NCBI GenBank assembly: GCA_016870515.1 | Contig: VGBL01000013.1 | Span: 1 to 48,160 of the forward strand | Direction of reading: 5' to 3' | From: Actinomycetota bacterium | GTDB lineage: Bacteria > Actinomycetota > Actinomycetes > S36-B12 | DNA: 48,160 nt | Part shown: positions 36,301-44,152 of the stretch, piece by piece | Layout of the letters: each line of letters starts with the position of its first letter | How positions within the stretch are numbered: the stretch's first letter is position 1 | Position numbers and translations under genes: made by a program | The notes under the pieces: model-generated | What the model saw: the letters and a program-made list of their open reading frames with translations, nothing else | What the model was told of the DNA's origin: nothing | Database searches by the model: none

Positions 36301-38159
36301 CCCTCTGGCAGCCGGAAACCCAGGTCGTAGACGTAGAGGGCCGGGCGATCCCGGCGGATGAGCTCATACGGATGCTCGTCTTCGATCAGCACACCGAGAC
36401 TGCTCAAGACGGGCAGCACGCGAGACAGCGAGATGGGGCCGCCCTCCCGCATGATCTTCAGTCGTCGGTCGCGAGAGTCCCTGCCCTGCGGCGCGTAGAA
36501 GCGCAATCGAACGTCGGATTCACTCGCAAGAGTCTCGGCCAGCAGCACATCGCGCACGGCCGCTTCGGGTGGAACCTCCTGCTGATAGGCCGGCGGGAAG
36601 CCGCCGGCGTAGATGGCCTCGAGGCGCTGGGATCGCTCATCGCCGACGCGGACGCGAAGCAGATCCTGGAACGAGTCTTCCCAACTCCTCACCGCAGCGG
36701 AGATCTGCTCCTGGACCACCGGGATGTCCGGGTCGCCGATGAGGTGACCGGAGGCCGCATGGATGACGACGTGCAGGTGCGCCAGGACCGACTCGCTGAC
36801 ACGGGCGGTGTAATCGACGGTCGCGCCGTCGTACGCCCGGCGAAGGATTTCCTGGATCTCCAATCGCACCGCCGTCGTATAGCGATCGCGAGGGAGGTAG
36901 ACCAGGCACGAGACAAAGCGACCATAGGGATCGCGGTGGACAAACAAGCGGGTCTGGCGCCGTTGAGCGAGTTGATGCACGGCCAGGGCGACGCGTGCCA
37001 AGGACTCCGGCTCGAGCTGGAAGAGCTCGTCACGAGGGTAGGTCTCCAGGAATTGCAGCACGTCCTTGCCGCTGTGGGAGCGTGGGTCGAAGCCGAGGAT
37101 GTCCAGCACGGCCTGCGCGGTTGCGCGCAGCACGGGGATCTCGTGCACGGAGTGGGAGTAGGCGCTTCCGGCGAAGAGTCCGAGGAATCGATGCTCGCCG
37201 ACAACTTTGCCCGCGCCATCGAATCGCTTGACGCCGATGTAGTCGAGGTAGGCGGGTCGATGAATCGTTGATCGACTGTTGGCGGTGGTGAGCAGGAGCA
37301 CACGAGGCTCGCGGGCGTGCGCGGCGACCTCTGGAGTCAGGTGATGGAGCACCGGCGCCGCGTCGGTCGTGGGCCGCAGGATGCCCAGGCCGGAGCCTTC
37401 GACGGCGATCAGGCTGTCGCCGTTGGGGCTCTCCACGAGGTCGTACTCGCGGTAGCCGAGGAAGGTGAAGTTGTCGTCTGCCAGCCAGCCAAGAAGCGCC
37501 GCCGACTCATCGGCCTCTGCCTTGGGGACCCATGCCGGGGGGTTCTGGACAAGGTCCTTCGAAAGGTCGAGCACCGTCTCGCGCATCCTCGGCCAATCGT
37601 CGACGGCAGATCGAACGTCGGCCAGGACACGGCGGATGGACGACTCAATCTGGGTGGCATCACCGGGGCCGCGATCGATCTCGATGTGAATCCAGGATTC
37701 CTTTGTTCCGTCTGCATCAACGGGGCCAACGGAAACCAGACTCCCCTCGTCGTCGCGTAGGACACGAAACACCGGGTGAATGACGAGCTGGGGGCCACGC
37801 CCGAGTCGCGTGAGCTCGCTCGACACGGAGTCGACGAGGAATGGCATGTCATCGGTGACGATCTCGACCACGGTGCGGCCGCACGACCATCCATCGCTGT
37901 CGACGGTCGGGGTGTAGACATGCACCCGGGCGGTGCCGGGCCTGCGATCGCTCGCCAGGGCAATGTGGGAGACCATGGCGCCGAGGAGGTCTTCCGGCGT
38001 GCGCCCCGCGATGTCCTCGACCGGGACGTGCCGGTAGTAGTAGTGGGGGTCGACCTCCTCGACGAGTTCGCTCCCCCTCGCCAGGTCAGCGAGCGCGGTC
38101 AAGGCTGCAGAGGGGTCCGATGTCGAGGGATCATCGCCATTCGCATGACGCCTCACCAT
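33309..38159 (-). CDS. gdh: NAD-specific glutamate dehydrogenase, 180-kDa class
   Basis: 1616 aa, the expected size of the L_180 class. Deaminates glutamate to 2-oxoglutarate with NAD+. N-terminal regulatory ACT-like region ([19 protein letters not shown]), a long helical part, then the catalytic domain around residues 800-1150: [32 protein letters not shown] with the catalytic Lys, [12 protein letters not shown], and the dinucleotide-binding [20 protein letters not shown]. The C-terminal 500 residues ([20 protein letters not shown] onward) are also typical. Ribosome site AAAAGGAGG lies 5 bases before ATG 38159. It is the third gene of a wax synthase-patatin-gdh unit. Confidence 0.96.
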   Translation of the reverse strand: [1616 protein letters not shown]

Positions 38160-38181
38160 GCTCGCCTCCTTTTGAGGACCG

Positions 38182-39159
38182 TCAGCCCGCGTCGGCTAGC
38201 CTGCCAGATCCCCCTCGCTGCAGTGCGGCCCTACTGGTGATCAATGACGTTTCGAGCACGCGCAGGCGGCGTCGCCCGTCCATGATGTTGCCGCCCATGG
38301 CCTCGAGATCGTCGGGCCCCGGGCCGAGGACGGTGACCTGCGTGCCGATCGCCTCGAGTTCGGTCACCTCTGCCAGGCACCGCCTCGTGACGCTGCCTCG
38401 CCAGCGGCGTTCGAGCCGACTCAGCAGATTGGCGGGTTCGTCGGCCTCGAAGGACACCATCGGGGCGACGACGTAGACCTCGTCGAGGTCGGCTCCGGCA
38501 ACGACATCGGCTGACGTGGCCGACCACGCTCCCCCATCGATATAGGTGCGGTCGCCGATGGTGACCGGCTCGAACCAGCCGGGGATCGCACACGAGGCCA
38601 TCACCGCCTCGGCAAGGCCCACCCGCGGAGCATCGTCGCGACCGAAGACCACGCGCCGACCGGACTCATAGTCCAGAGCGACGATCCACAGGTTGGGGTG
38701 GGGAGACCACTCGTCCATGGGTGTGATCGCGTCGATGAGGTGACCGACGCGCTCGAGTGATCCACTGCCAAGTGGCATGAAGGCCGACAGCACCGCCGTG
38801 GGGGGCATGCGCAGGCCGTGGCGCAGGGAAGATGCCATGAGGCGGACCGAACCGGGGCCGCGCAACTTGGGCATGGTCGGTCTCGGGCCGCCCGTCGCGG
38901 TCTCGTAGTCCCACGCGTATCCCACCAGTGGGCCTTCGGTGACCGGGATGCCGAACTGGTGATCGCGCAAGGCATCGACGCTGGTGCCGGCCGCGATGAG
39001 GGCGCCCAGGACGGAACCGGCCGACGTGCCGGCGATGACGTCGAAGGTCCGCGGGTCGATGCCGCGGGCCTCCTGGATGGACTGCAGGGCGCCGACCGCC
39101 CAGGCAGCACCCAGCACCCCTCCACCACCGAGGACAAGCCCTCGTCGAATCGCGGGCAT
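38182..39159 (-). CDS. Patatin-like phospholipase / lipid hydrolase
   Basis: 325 aa with the Ser-Asp dyad of patatins. Oxyanion loop LVLGGGGVLGAAWAVGAL at the N-terminus, nucleophile elbow VIAGTSAGSVLGAL, and the catalytic Asp in YIDGGAWSATSADVV. No signal peptide, so cytosolic. It follows the wax ester synthase stop by 4 bases, suggesting a coupled make-and-break system for neutral lipid. The C-terminal MDGRRRLRVLETSL is basic. Confidence 0.92.
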   Translation of the reverse strand: MPAIRRGLVLGGGGVLGAAWAVGALQSIQEARGIDPRTFDVIAGTSAGSVLGALIAAGTSVDALRDHQFGIPVTEGPLVGYAWDYETATGGPRPTMPKLRGPGSVRLMASSLRHGLRMPPTAVLSAFMPLGSGSLERVGHLIDAITPMDEWSPHPNLWIVALDYESGRRVVFGRDDAPRVGLAEAVMASCAIPGWFEPVTIGDRTYIDGGAWSATSADVVAGADLDEVYVVAPMVSFEADEPANLLSRLERRWRGSVTRRCLAEVTELEAIGTQVTVLGPGPDDLEAMGGNIMDGRRRLRVLETSLITSRAALQRGGSGRLADAG

Positions 39160-39163
39160 GGGG

Positions 39164-40573
39164 CTAGTCCGTCACATCCCCTGCGACGGCGAGCCGGGCC
39201 CCTCGAGGCCGCACCGCGTCGAGCAACTCGGCGAGGGCATCGCGCAGCGACTGCACGAGTACGTCGAGATCGGCAAGTGCGTCGCGATCTGCATTGAGCC
39301 CCAGGAACACCCGGCCATCGTATGACGTCAACCCGATGCTCAGCGCATGCCGCTGGGTCAATGGGATGATCGGGTAGGCCGCCAGCATCTGGGCGCCGCC
39401 AGCAAAGAGCGGCGTCTGCGGACCGGGCACGTTGGTAACCGACAGGCTGTAGGCGCGCTGCGAGAGGGATGCGCCCACCCGTGCTCCTAGCGTGTGCAGC
39501 GTGGGAGGTGCGAAGCCCACGAGCGCGGCCATCGCCTGCGCCCCCACCGGTCGCGCCGTCTCTTCGAACCTCGCTGTGTCGAAGCCGATCCGCTGAAGGC
39601 GGATGACCGGATCTGGCTCGCCCACAGGAAGGTCGAGGAGGAACGCCTCCACGAGACTCGCCGCCTCCCGGTCGTCGCCCACCTTCACGCTCATGGGCAC
39701 CAGGGCCCGCACCACCGTCTCGTGAGTCACCGGTTCTGCCCGGGCAAGCAGCCACGCACGCAGCCCGCCCGCGATGACAGCGAGAGCAACGTCGTTGATC
39801 GTGCCGCCGCGCTGTCGCCGGACCTCCTTGAGTTCATCCAGGCGCAGATCCAAGGTCGCGAACCGCCGCTGCTGGCCGACCTCGACGGTCAAAGCGGTCT
39901 CCTCCTTTCCGCGCACGGCCGACATAACCGTCGCCGCCACGTCTCCTAGTGCCTGGCGCGCCGTTCCGACACCGCCGCGAACGACGCCGAGCAGTGACGT
40001 CGGGTGCGTGACCGCGTCGCCCACTGCTCCGGCGACCAGTTCGACATTGGTCGGGCCAGGCGCGGGCCGCCACGTGGTGGCCGGGGCTGCCCTCACTTCG
40101 GCCGTCTCCTCAAGGATGACTTCGCCGATGTCGACGGCCGTCACTCCATCGACCATCGCCTGGTGGGTCTTGGTCAAGAGGGCGAAGCGATTCCCTTCGA
40201 TTCCCTCGACGAGGTAGACCTCCCATAGGGGATGGCGCCGGTCGAGCGGGCGGCTGACGATGCGTGCCACCAGGTCGTTGAGCTGACGCAGGCTCCCGGG
40301 GGCCGGCAAGGCGGAGCGGCGTACGTGGTAGCTGACGTCGAAACGTTGATCGTCGATCCACACTGGGTTGGCTAGGCGCCCCGGCACCTCGCGCAGGCGC
40401 TGGCGGTAGCGCGGCACGTAGGCGATGCGGTCGCGGATGAGCTTGACCAGGCGCTCGTGGTCGATCGTGCCCGCCTCGTCCTGGAAGAGAGTGAGACTGC
40501 CGACGTGCATGGGCGTCGTCGGTCCCTCGAGATAGAGGAACGACGAGTCGAGCGCGGAGAGGCGGTCGGCCAC
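39164..40573 (-). CDS. Wax ester synthase / diacylglycerol acyltransferase (WS/DGAT)
   Basis: About 469 aa acyltransferase making wax esters or triacylglycerol. N-terminal ADRLSALDSSFLYLEGPTTP is characteristic. The usual HHxxxDG catalytic motif reads HQAMVDG (residues 137-143), keeping the first His but carrying Gln at the normally catalytic second. The C-terminal DUF1298 part has GGTINDVALAVIAGGLR and NVPGPQTPLFAGG. Start GTG 40573 gives the family N-terminus and has CACGAT 6 bases upstream; GTG 40594 is an alternative. Followed by patatin. Confidence 0.88.
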   Translation of the reverse strand: MADRLSALDSSFLYLEGPTTPMHVGSLTLFQDEAGTIDHERLVKLIRDRIAYVPRYRQRLREVPGRLANPVWIDDQRFDVSYHVRRSALPAPGSLRQLNDLVARIVSRPLDRRHPLWEVYLVEGIEGNRFALLTKTHQAMVDGVTAVDIGEVILEETAEVRAAPATTWRPAPGPTNVELVAGAVGDAVTHPTSLLGVVRGGVGTARQALGDVAATVMSAVRGKEETALTVEVGQQRRFATLDLRLDELKEVRRQRGGTINDVALAVIAGGLRAWLLARAEPVTHETVVRALVPMSVKVGDDREAASLVEAFLLDLPVGEPDPVIRLQRIGFDTARFEETARPVGAQAMAALVGFAPPTLHTLGARVGASLSQRAYSLSVTNVPGPQTPLFAGGAQMLAAYPIIPLTQRHALSIGLTSYDGRVFLGLNADRDALADLDVLVQSLRDALAELLDAVRPRGARLAVAGDVTD

Positions 40574-40624
40574 GGTGTCATCGTGCCACGGCACCCGCCG
40601 TGAAGACGGGTAAGGCGCCTCCGG

Positions 40625-41266
40625 TCAGGTAAGGTCCATGTCGAAGATCGCCTCGAGCTCACGCAGGGTGTCGTCGTAATTATCGTGACGCACCCCGATG
40701 AAGCCGAGCCCCGCAGCAGCCTCGACGTTGTGCGCCAGGTCGTCGATGAAGACGCACTCGTGGGCGGGCAGGTCGAGTTGGTCGAGTGTCAGCGCGAAGA
40801 TTCCAGGCTCGGGCTTGCGCATGCCCACCTCGCCACTGATGACCACGACGTCGAACATGCCCTCCCATAGGTCGCGCGGGTAGAAGTCGCCCCAGGAATT
40901 CGACAGAAGCGCCGTGCGAATCCCGTGCTGTCGGGCACGCCGCACAAGGGCATTCATGTCATGTGCGTGCTCGAACTCTTCGAACATGCTCTTGAGGAGC
41001 TTATGGGCATCGTGATGGCTGCCGGTGTGGCGAGTGAGCTCGGTGGCGAGGATCTCCTCGAACTGCGGCACCTCGATCTCACCGCGCTCCAGCGCGTGGA
41101 CGGGATTGACCATCGCCTCGAGCTCGCCGTCGGGGCTGAGCCACTGGCTCATGACCCGCCCGTAGGCCTTCAGGTCGACACCATGTCGATCGGCCCAGCG
41201 GCCAACGGAACCGCGGATATCGGACGTGAGTACGCCACCCCAGTCGACGACAAGACCGCGTGGCAT
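40625..41266 (-). CDS. HAD superfamily hydrolase
   Basis: 213 aa. Haloacid-dehalogenase fold: motif I GLVVDWGGVLTSD with nucleophile Asp8 (third position Trp instead of the Asp of phosphatases), motif II TALLSNSWGD, motif III Lys in GMRKPEPGIF, motif IV VFIDDLAHNVEAA. The lack of the second Asp in motif I is seen in some epoxide-hydrolase-N/phosphatase-like members, so the reaction is uncertain. ATG 41266 is leaderless after TAGGAT. It lies between the CpaE-like gene and the wax synthase. Confidence 0.88.
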   Translation of the reverse strand: MPRGLVVDWGGVLTSDIRGSVGRWADRHGVDLKAYGRVMSQWLSPDGELEAMVNPVHALERGEIEVPQFEEILATELTRHTGSHHDAHKLLKSMFEEFEHAHDMNALVRRARQHGIRTALLSNSWGDFYPRDLWEGMFDVVVISGEVGMRKPEPGIFALTLDQLDLPAHECVFIDDLAHNVEAAAGLGFIGVRHDNYDDTLRELEAIFDMDLT

Positions 41267-41272
41267 GCCCCG

Positions 41273-41278
41273 ATCCTA
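41273..41278 (-). promoter_or_regulatory. Leaderless -10 of the HAD gene
   Basis: TAGGAT on the minus strand (41278-41273), six bases before ATG 41266, just downstream of the CpaE-like stop. Confidence 0.5.
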
Positions 41279-41286
41279 CGGACGTG

Positions 41287-42513
41287 TCATGAAGTCGAGG
41301 AGACCACCGCCAGTTTGCGCGCGAACTCTGCGAGAACACCGCGTGCTGGGGACCGCTGGGCGCACTCGGCCAGCGTCCTGCCCTGGCGCAGGCACGTGTC
41401 GAAAGCGTCGCGATCGTCGGGAACGTAGACCGCATCGTGCACTCCCGCGTGCCGCGCCAGTGCCTCGCTTATCTGGCCACGCGCATCACGACCGAGAGGA
41501 CCAGGTCGCAGCCGGTTGACGACGACGAAGATGGGCCGGCCATCCGCGACTCGTCGTACGTCGGGAAGGGCAGCGATGAATCGCTCCATGCCGACCGGGT
41601 CGCCAGACGCCACGGCGACGATGGTGTCGGCGGCCGCCAGGGCCGAGAGAGTCGTGGCGTTGCGACGAGGCGTGCGGGTGTCAGCGAGATAGTCCTCATC
41701 CGATTCAAGCGAGAACCCGGCGTCGACGACGCACACGCCCGGCATCCTTCGAGCCGTCTCCCAGAGCCGACCCAGCGATGCGGGCCGAAGCTCAGCCCAT
41801 CGATCAGCGCGCGGGATCCCGGTCACGACCCGGAAGTTCGAGGTGATGCTGCGCGCGGCTGCCGCGAGCCCGGCGGGGTCGAGTGCACCGGCATCAGCCT
41901 GTCGGCATGCGGCCACGATCCCGCAGGTGTCATCGAGCACACCCAGGTGAGTCGCGACCGTGCCGCCGTAGGTGTCGGCATCGACAAGAAGCGTCGTGGT
42001 GCCACAACGGGAGATCTCATCGGCAAGGGCGATGCCCACCGTCGTGCGCCCCGGTGCCCCCACCGGACCCCAGACGGCAACCAGTGACCCGGCTGTGGAC
42101 TCGACAGGGTCATGGTCGACATGTCGCGGCGTTATGCCGATCGCCTCGGGATCGTCCAGCGCGCTGGCGAGCGAGAGCACTGCGGCATCGACGTCATCCA
42201 TCGCCAGCGAGACGACCGGCACGTCGAGGTCTCGCAGGTGCCGCCGACCGACTTCGTCGCCGGCCGCGGCCACTCCCAGCACACGTACGTTCTCCGATCC
42301 CAGACGGGCCACCGTCTCGCGAGCGAGGCGGGGAAGGGCGGGTCCGATCACGGCCACGCGTGCGCGACCGCTTGCCGCTGCGCCGAGCAGATCAACCGCG
42401 TCGACGCACCGGCGGACCACCGTGACGGGAGCGCCCGGGCGGGTGAGTGCGGTGACCAGTTCCGGCTCGCCGGCCAGCCCTGGGGCGCCGAGAAGGATGG
42501 GCAGCGCGGTCAT
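41287..42513 (-). CDS. CpaE/TadZ-like MinD-family ATPase
   Basis: 408 aa. N-terminal receiver-like domain without obvious phosphorylation triad, then a P-loop ATPase: deviant Walker A WGPVGAPGRTTVGIALADEI, switch-like DADTYGGTVATHLG, and VVNRLRPGPLGRDARG. The normal second Lys of Walker A is Arg here (GRTT), as in other actinobacterial CpaE relatives. Such proteins position Flp/Tad pili. ATG 42513 overlaps the SAF gene stop (ATGA). No TadA ATPase, platform or pilin gene is in the window. Confidence 0.8.
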   Translation of the reverse strand: MTALPILLGAPGLAGEPELVTALTRPGAPVTVVRRCVDAVDLLGAAASGRARVAVIGPALPRLARETVARLGSENVRVLGVAAAGDEVGRRHLRDLDVPVVSLAMDDVDAAVLSLASALDDPEAIGITPRHVDHDPVESTAGSLVAVWGPVGAPGRTTVGIALADEISRCGTTTLLVDADTYGGTVATHLGVLDDTCGIVAACRQADAGALDPAGLAAAARSITSNFRVVTGIPRADRWAELRPASLGRLWETARRMPGVCVVDAGFSLESDEDYLADTRTPRRNATTLSALAAADTIVAVASGDPVGMERFIAALPDVRRVADGRPIFVVVNRLRPGPLGRDARGQISEALARHAGVHDAVYVPDDRDAFDTCLRQGRTLAECAQRSPARGVLAEFARKLAVVSSTS

Positions 42514-43169
42514 GGCGTCACCGCCGGCACGCGCACGAGATCGATGGCACCCGAGCGCAACGCCTCGAGTACATCACCGGCTGCCTCTGGCGTCACCTCG
42601 AGGACGACGCCGTACTCACCCCCGAATCCCACCGAGTCAGTGGCCACCGATGACACCAGCGCGGCCGGAAGCACGAGTCGCGGGGGCGTGGCTGCCGCAA
42701 GGTCATCGGACCGTGTCGCCCACACGTCGACGCGCTCGCCCGGCAGGAGATCGGTGGGTGCGTGCAGGGGCTCCACGGGCACCGTCACCCAGCGGACGTC
42801 GGGGGCGGACGAATCCTCGACCACGGGCACGAGTTCACCGGCGCGGATATCGCGAGAGAGTCGATCGACGGGAAGTCCGCTTGCGAGGGCGTAGGCCGCC
42901 GCTGTCGAGGTGGGCACATCGACGGCCGTGACGTCGGCGGCGCTGAGCACCGTGCCCGCAGCGACATCGCGATTGACCTGCCACACCGCTACCGTGTCGT
43001 CATCGGACGCCATGAGGCGTGCGCCCAACACGACCGAGACGATGATGATGAGAATGCCGCCGACGATTCGACCGTCACGCCACCATGCACGCCCCGTGCG
43101 GGCAGCCGGTGGAGAGGCGGGAGTCGTTGATTCGGGGCGCGGTGAACGCGAGAGCAGCGTGAGAGACAT
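42510..43169 (-). CDS. SAF-domain protein (CpaB/RcpC-like)
   Basis: 219 aa. Short cytoplasmic N-terminus, one membrane helix (IVGGILIIIVSVVLGARLMA), then a SAF domain: WQVNRDVAAGTVLSAADVTAVDV, LSRDIRAGELV. The remainder resembles the RcpC region (LLPGERVDVWAT, VLEVTPEAAGDVLEALRSG). In Flp/Tad systems this protein sits on the secretion channel or binds wall glycans. AGGAGG lies 5-10 bases before ATG 43169. First gene of the two-gene unit with the CpaE-like ATPase. Confidence 0.85.
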   Translation of the reverse strand: MSLTLLSRSPRPESTTPASPPAARTGRAWWRDGRIVGGILIIIVSVVLGARLMASDDDTVAVWQVNRDVAAGTVLSAADVTAVDVPTSTAAAYALASGLPVDRLSRDIRAGELVPVVEDSSAPDVRWVTVPVEPLHAPTDLLPGERVDVWATRSDDLAAATPPRLVLPAALVSSVATDSVGFGGEYGVVLEVTPEAAGDVLEALRSGAIDLVRVPAVTP

Positions 43170-43240
43170 GATTCCTCCTGGTTGAAAATCCAGGATCGAT
43201 CCGGGCCAGTGTCCGATGCCAATTCAACGATGCTCCGCGC

Positions 43241-43276
43241 ACGCCGCGTGCGCGTTCGGCACACGCCGCGTCCGCG
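43241..43276. repeat. 14-bp direct repeats upstream of the HTH gene
   Basis: ACGCCGCGTGCGCG (43241-43254) and ACGCCGCGTCCGCG (43263-43276) are identical but for one base and start 22 bases apart, about two helical turns. Possible operator for the adjacent HTH protein. Confidence 0.4.
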
Positions 43277-43288
43277 TCCCTCACCCGG

Positions 43289-43323
43289 CTATCCACAGCC
43301 TGGAGCGTGACCGGCCATCCACA
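43289..43323 (+). promoter_or_regulatory. Two DnaA-box-like sites
   Basis: CTATCCACA (43289-43297, 8/9 to TTATCCACA) and CCATCCACA (43315-43323, 7/9), same orientation, 26 bases apart, in the SAF/HTH intergenic region. Two sites are too few for an origin. Confidence 0.3.
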
Positions 43324-43335
43324 CCGCCGCTGTGC

Positions 43336-43341
43336 CACGAT
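43336..43341 (+). promoter_or_regulatory. Leaderless -10 candidate of the HTH gene
   Basis: CACGAT at 43336-43341, six bases before ATG 43348. The same hexamer and spacing precede the wax synthase start. Confidence 0.4.
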
Positions 43342-43347
43342 GCCCGG

Positions 43348-43590
43348 ATGCCTCGCTTCCTCACCCTCGCCGACGTGGCCGAGGTGCTCAGCGTCTCGGG
43401 CGCACAGGCCTATGCCCTGGTGCGCTCCGGTGATTTGCGCGCCATCAAGGTCGGCGGCCGGGGTCAGTGGCGCATCGAGGAGTGCGAGCTCGAGGCCTAC
43501 ATCCAGCGCCTCTACGTCGAGACTGCCGCCTTCGTCCACCAGCACCCCTTCGGTGCCGACGAGATCACGCTCGACGTCGCAGCGCACTGA
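43348..43590 (+). CDS. Small MerR/BldC-like helix-turn-helix protein
   Basis: 80 aa. Excisionase/MerR-type winged helix: LTLADVAEVLSVSGAQAYAL and VRSGDLRAIKVGGRGQWRIE, then ECELEAYIQRLY. These are the conserved elements of actinobacterial BldC-like regulators and of phage excisionases. Because it stands alone beside chromosomal Flp-type genes and a Rv3235-family gene, a housekeeping regulator is more likely than an excisionase. Start ATG 43348 is supported by CACGAT six bases upstream; the longer open frame (from 43216) lacks any domain. Its last 26 bases overlap the convergent gene. Confidence 0.8.
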   Translation: MPRFLTLADVAEVLSVSGAQAYALVRSGDLRAIKVGGRGQWRIEECELEAYIQRLYVETAAFVHQHPFGADEITLDVAAH

Positions 43591-44140
43591 TAGCCGCGAG
43601 CGGCACGACCACAGAGCGCCGCACCTGCTCCCCCCGACGGGGCACTCCAGGATCGTGCTCGGCCAGGTCCACATGGTCGGCACCCACGCGATCGATCGTG
43701 CCGTCTAGAGGAGCACTCGCCCATCGATGGATCCGAACGACGGCGCGCTCGCGAGACCAGCTGCGGGCGACACAGGCCAGCCCGAGGCGACCGGAGACGG
43801 CAGTGGCGCGCTCGGCCACCTCCGCGAGGCCGGTCACGGCGGATATCCCGCCGAGCACAATGGCCCAGGTGCCGTCGCTCGCATCGATGACCACGACATC
43901 ACGGCCGACCTCCGCGACGACGCCCTCGATGGGCCCATGACCAGCGACCTCGATCACGACCGCATTCGCCGCGCGCAAGCGGTCGAGCAACGGGACCTCG
44001 GCGCGCTCAGCGCGTGCGAGGTCCTCTGCGGCGGAGTCGTCGTACACCGCGTCCATGGCATCGGCCTGGTCCTGCAGGCCGGAGAGCAGCGTTTCCACAG
44101 GGTCGAGGGAGCGCTCATCGCCCGTGCGCGGTTCTTCCAC
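43565..44140 (-). CDS. Hypothetical protein with Sm-like beta-barrel segment
   Basis: 191 aa, not recognised by name. The N-terminal half is a charged helix (PVETLLSGLQDQADAMDAVY, LARAERAEVPLLDRLRAAN). The middle, AVVIEVAGHGPIEGVVAEVG then RDVVVIDASDGTWAIV and LGGISAVTGL, looks like an Sm-like barrel strand pattern. A second half repeats the theme (DGTIDRVGADHVDLAEHD, VVPLAAISALRRR). The start GTG 44140 has TACGCT 6 bases upstream; the frame stays open to 44752 but that part is antisense to the next gene. Convergent with the HTH gene. Confidence 0.7.
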   Translation of the reverse strand: MEEPRTGDERSLDPVETLLSGLQDQADAMDAVYDDSAAEDLARAERAEVPLLDRLRAANAVVIEVAGHGPIEGVVAEVGRDVVVIDASDGTWAIVLGGISAVTGLAEVAERATAVSGRLGLACVARSWSRERAVVRIHRWASAPLDGTIDRVGADHVDLAEHDPGVPRRGEQVRRSVVVPLAAISALRRRA

Positions 44141-44146
44141 AGCCGA

Positions 44147-44152
44147 AGCGTA
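44147..44152 (-). promoter_or_regulatory. Leaderless -10 of the Sm-like hypothetical
   Basis: TACGCT on the minus strand (44152-44147), six bases before GTG 44140. Confidence 0.5.

Noticed and set aside
43289-43323. Replication origin
   Set aside because: Only two imperfect DnaA boxes, no AT-rich unwinding region, and no dnaA or dnaN nearby.
43348-43590. Phage excisionase
   Set aside because: The fold fits, but it is 3.5 kb from the integrase among chromosomal genes; a BldC-like regulator is more likely.
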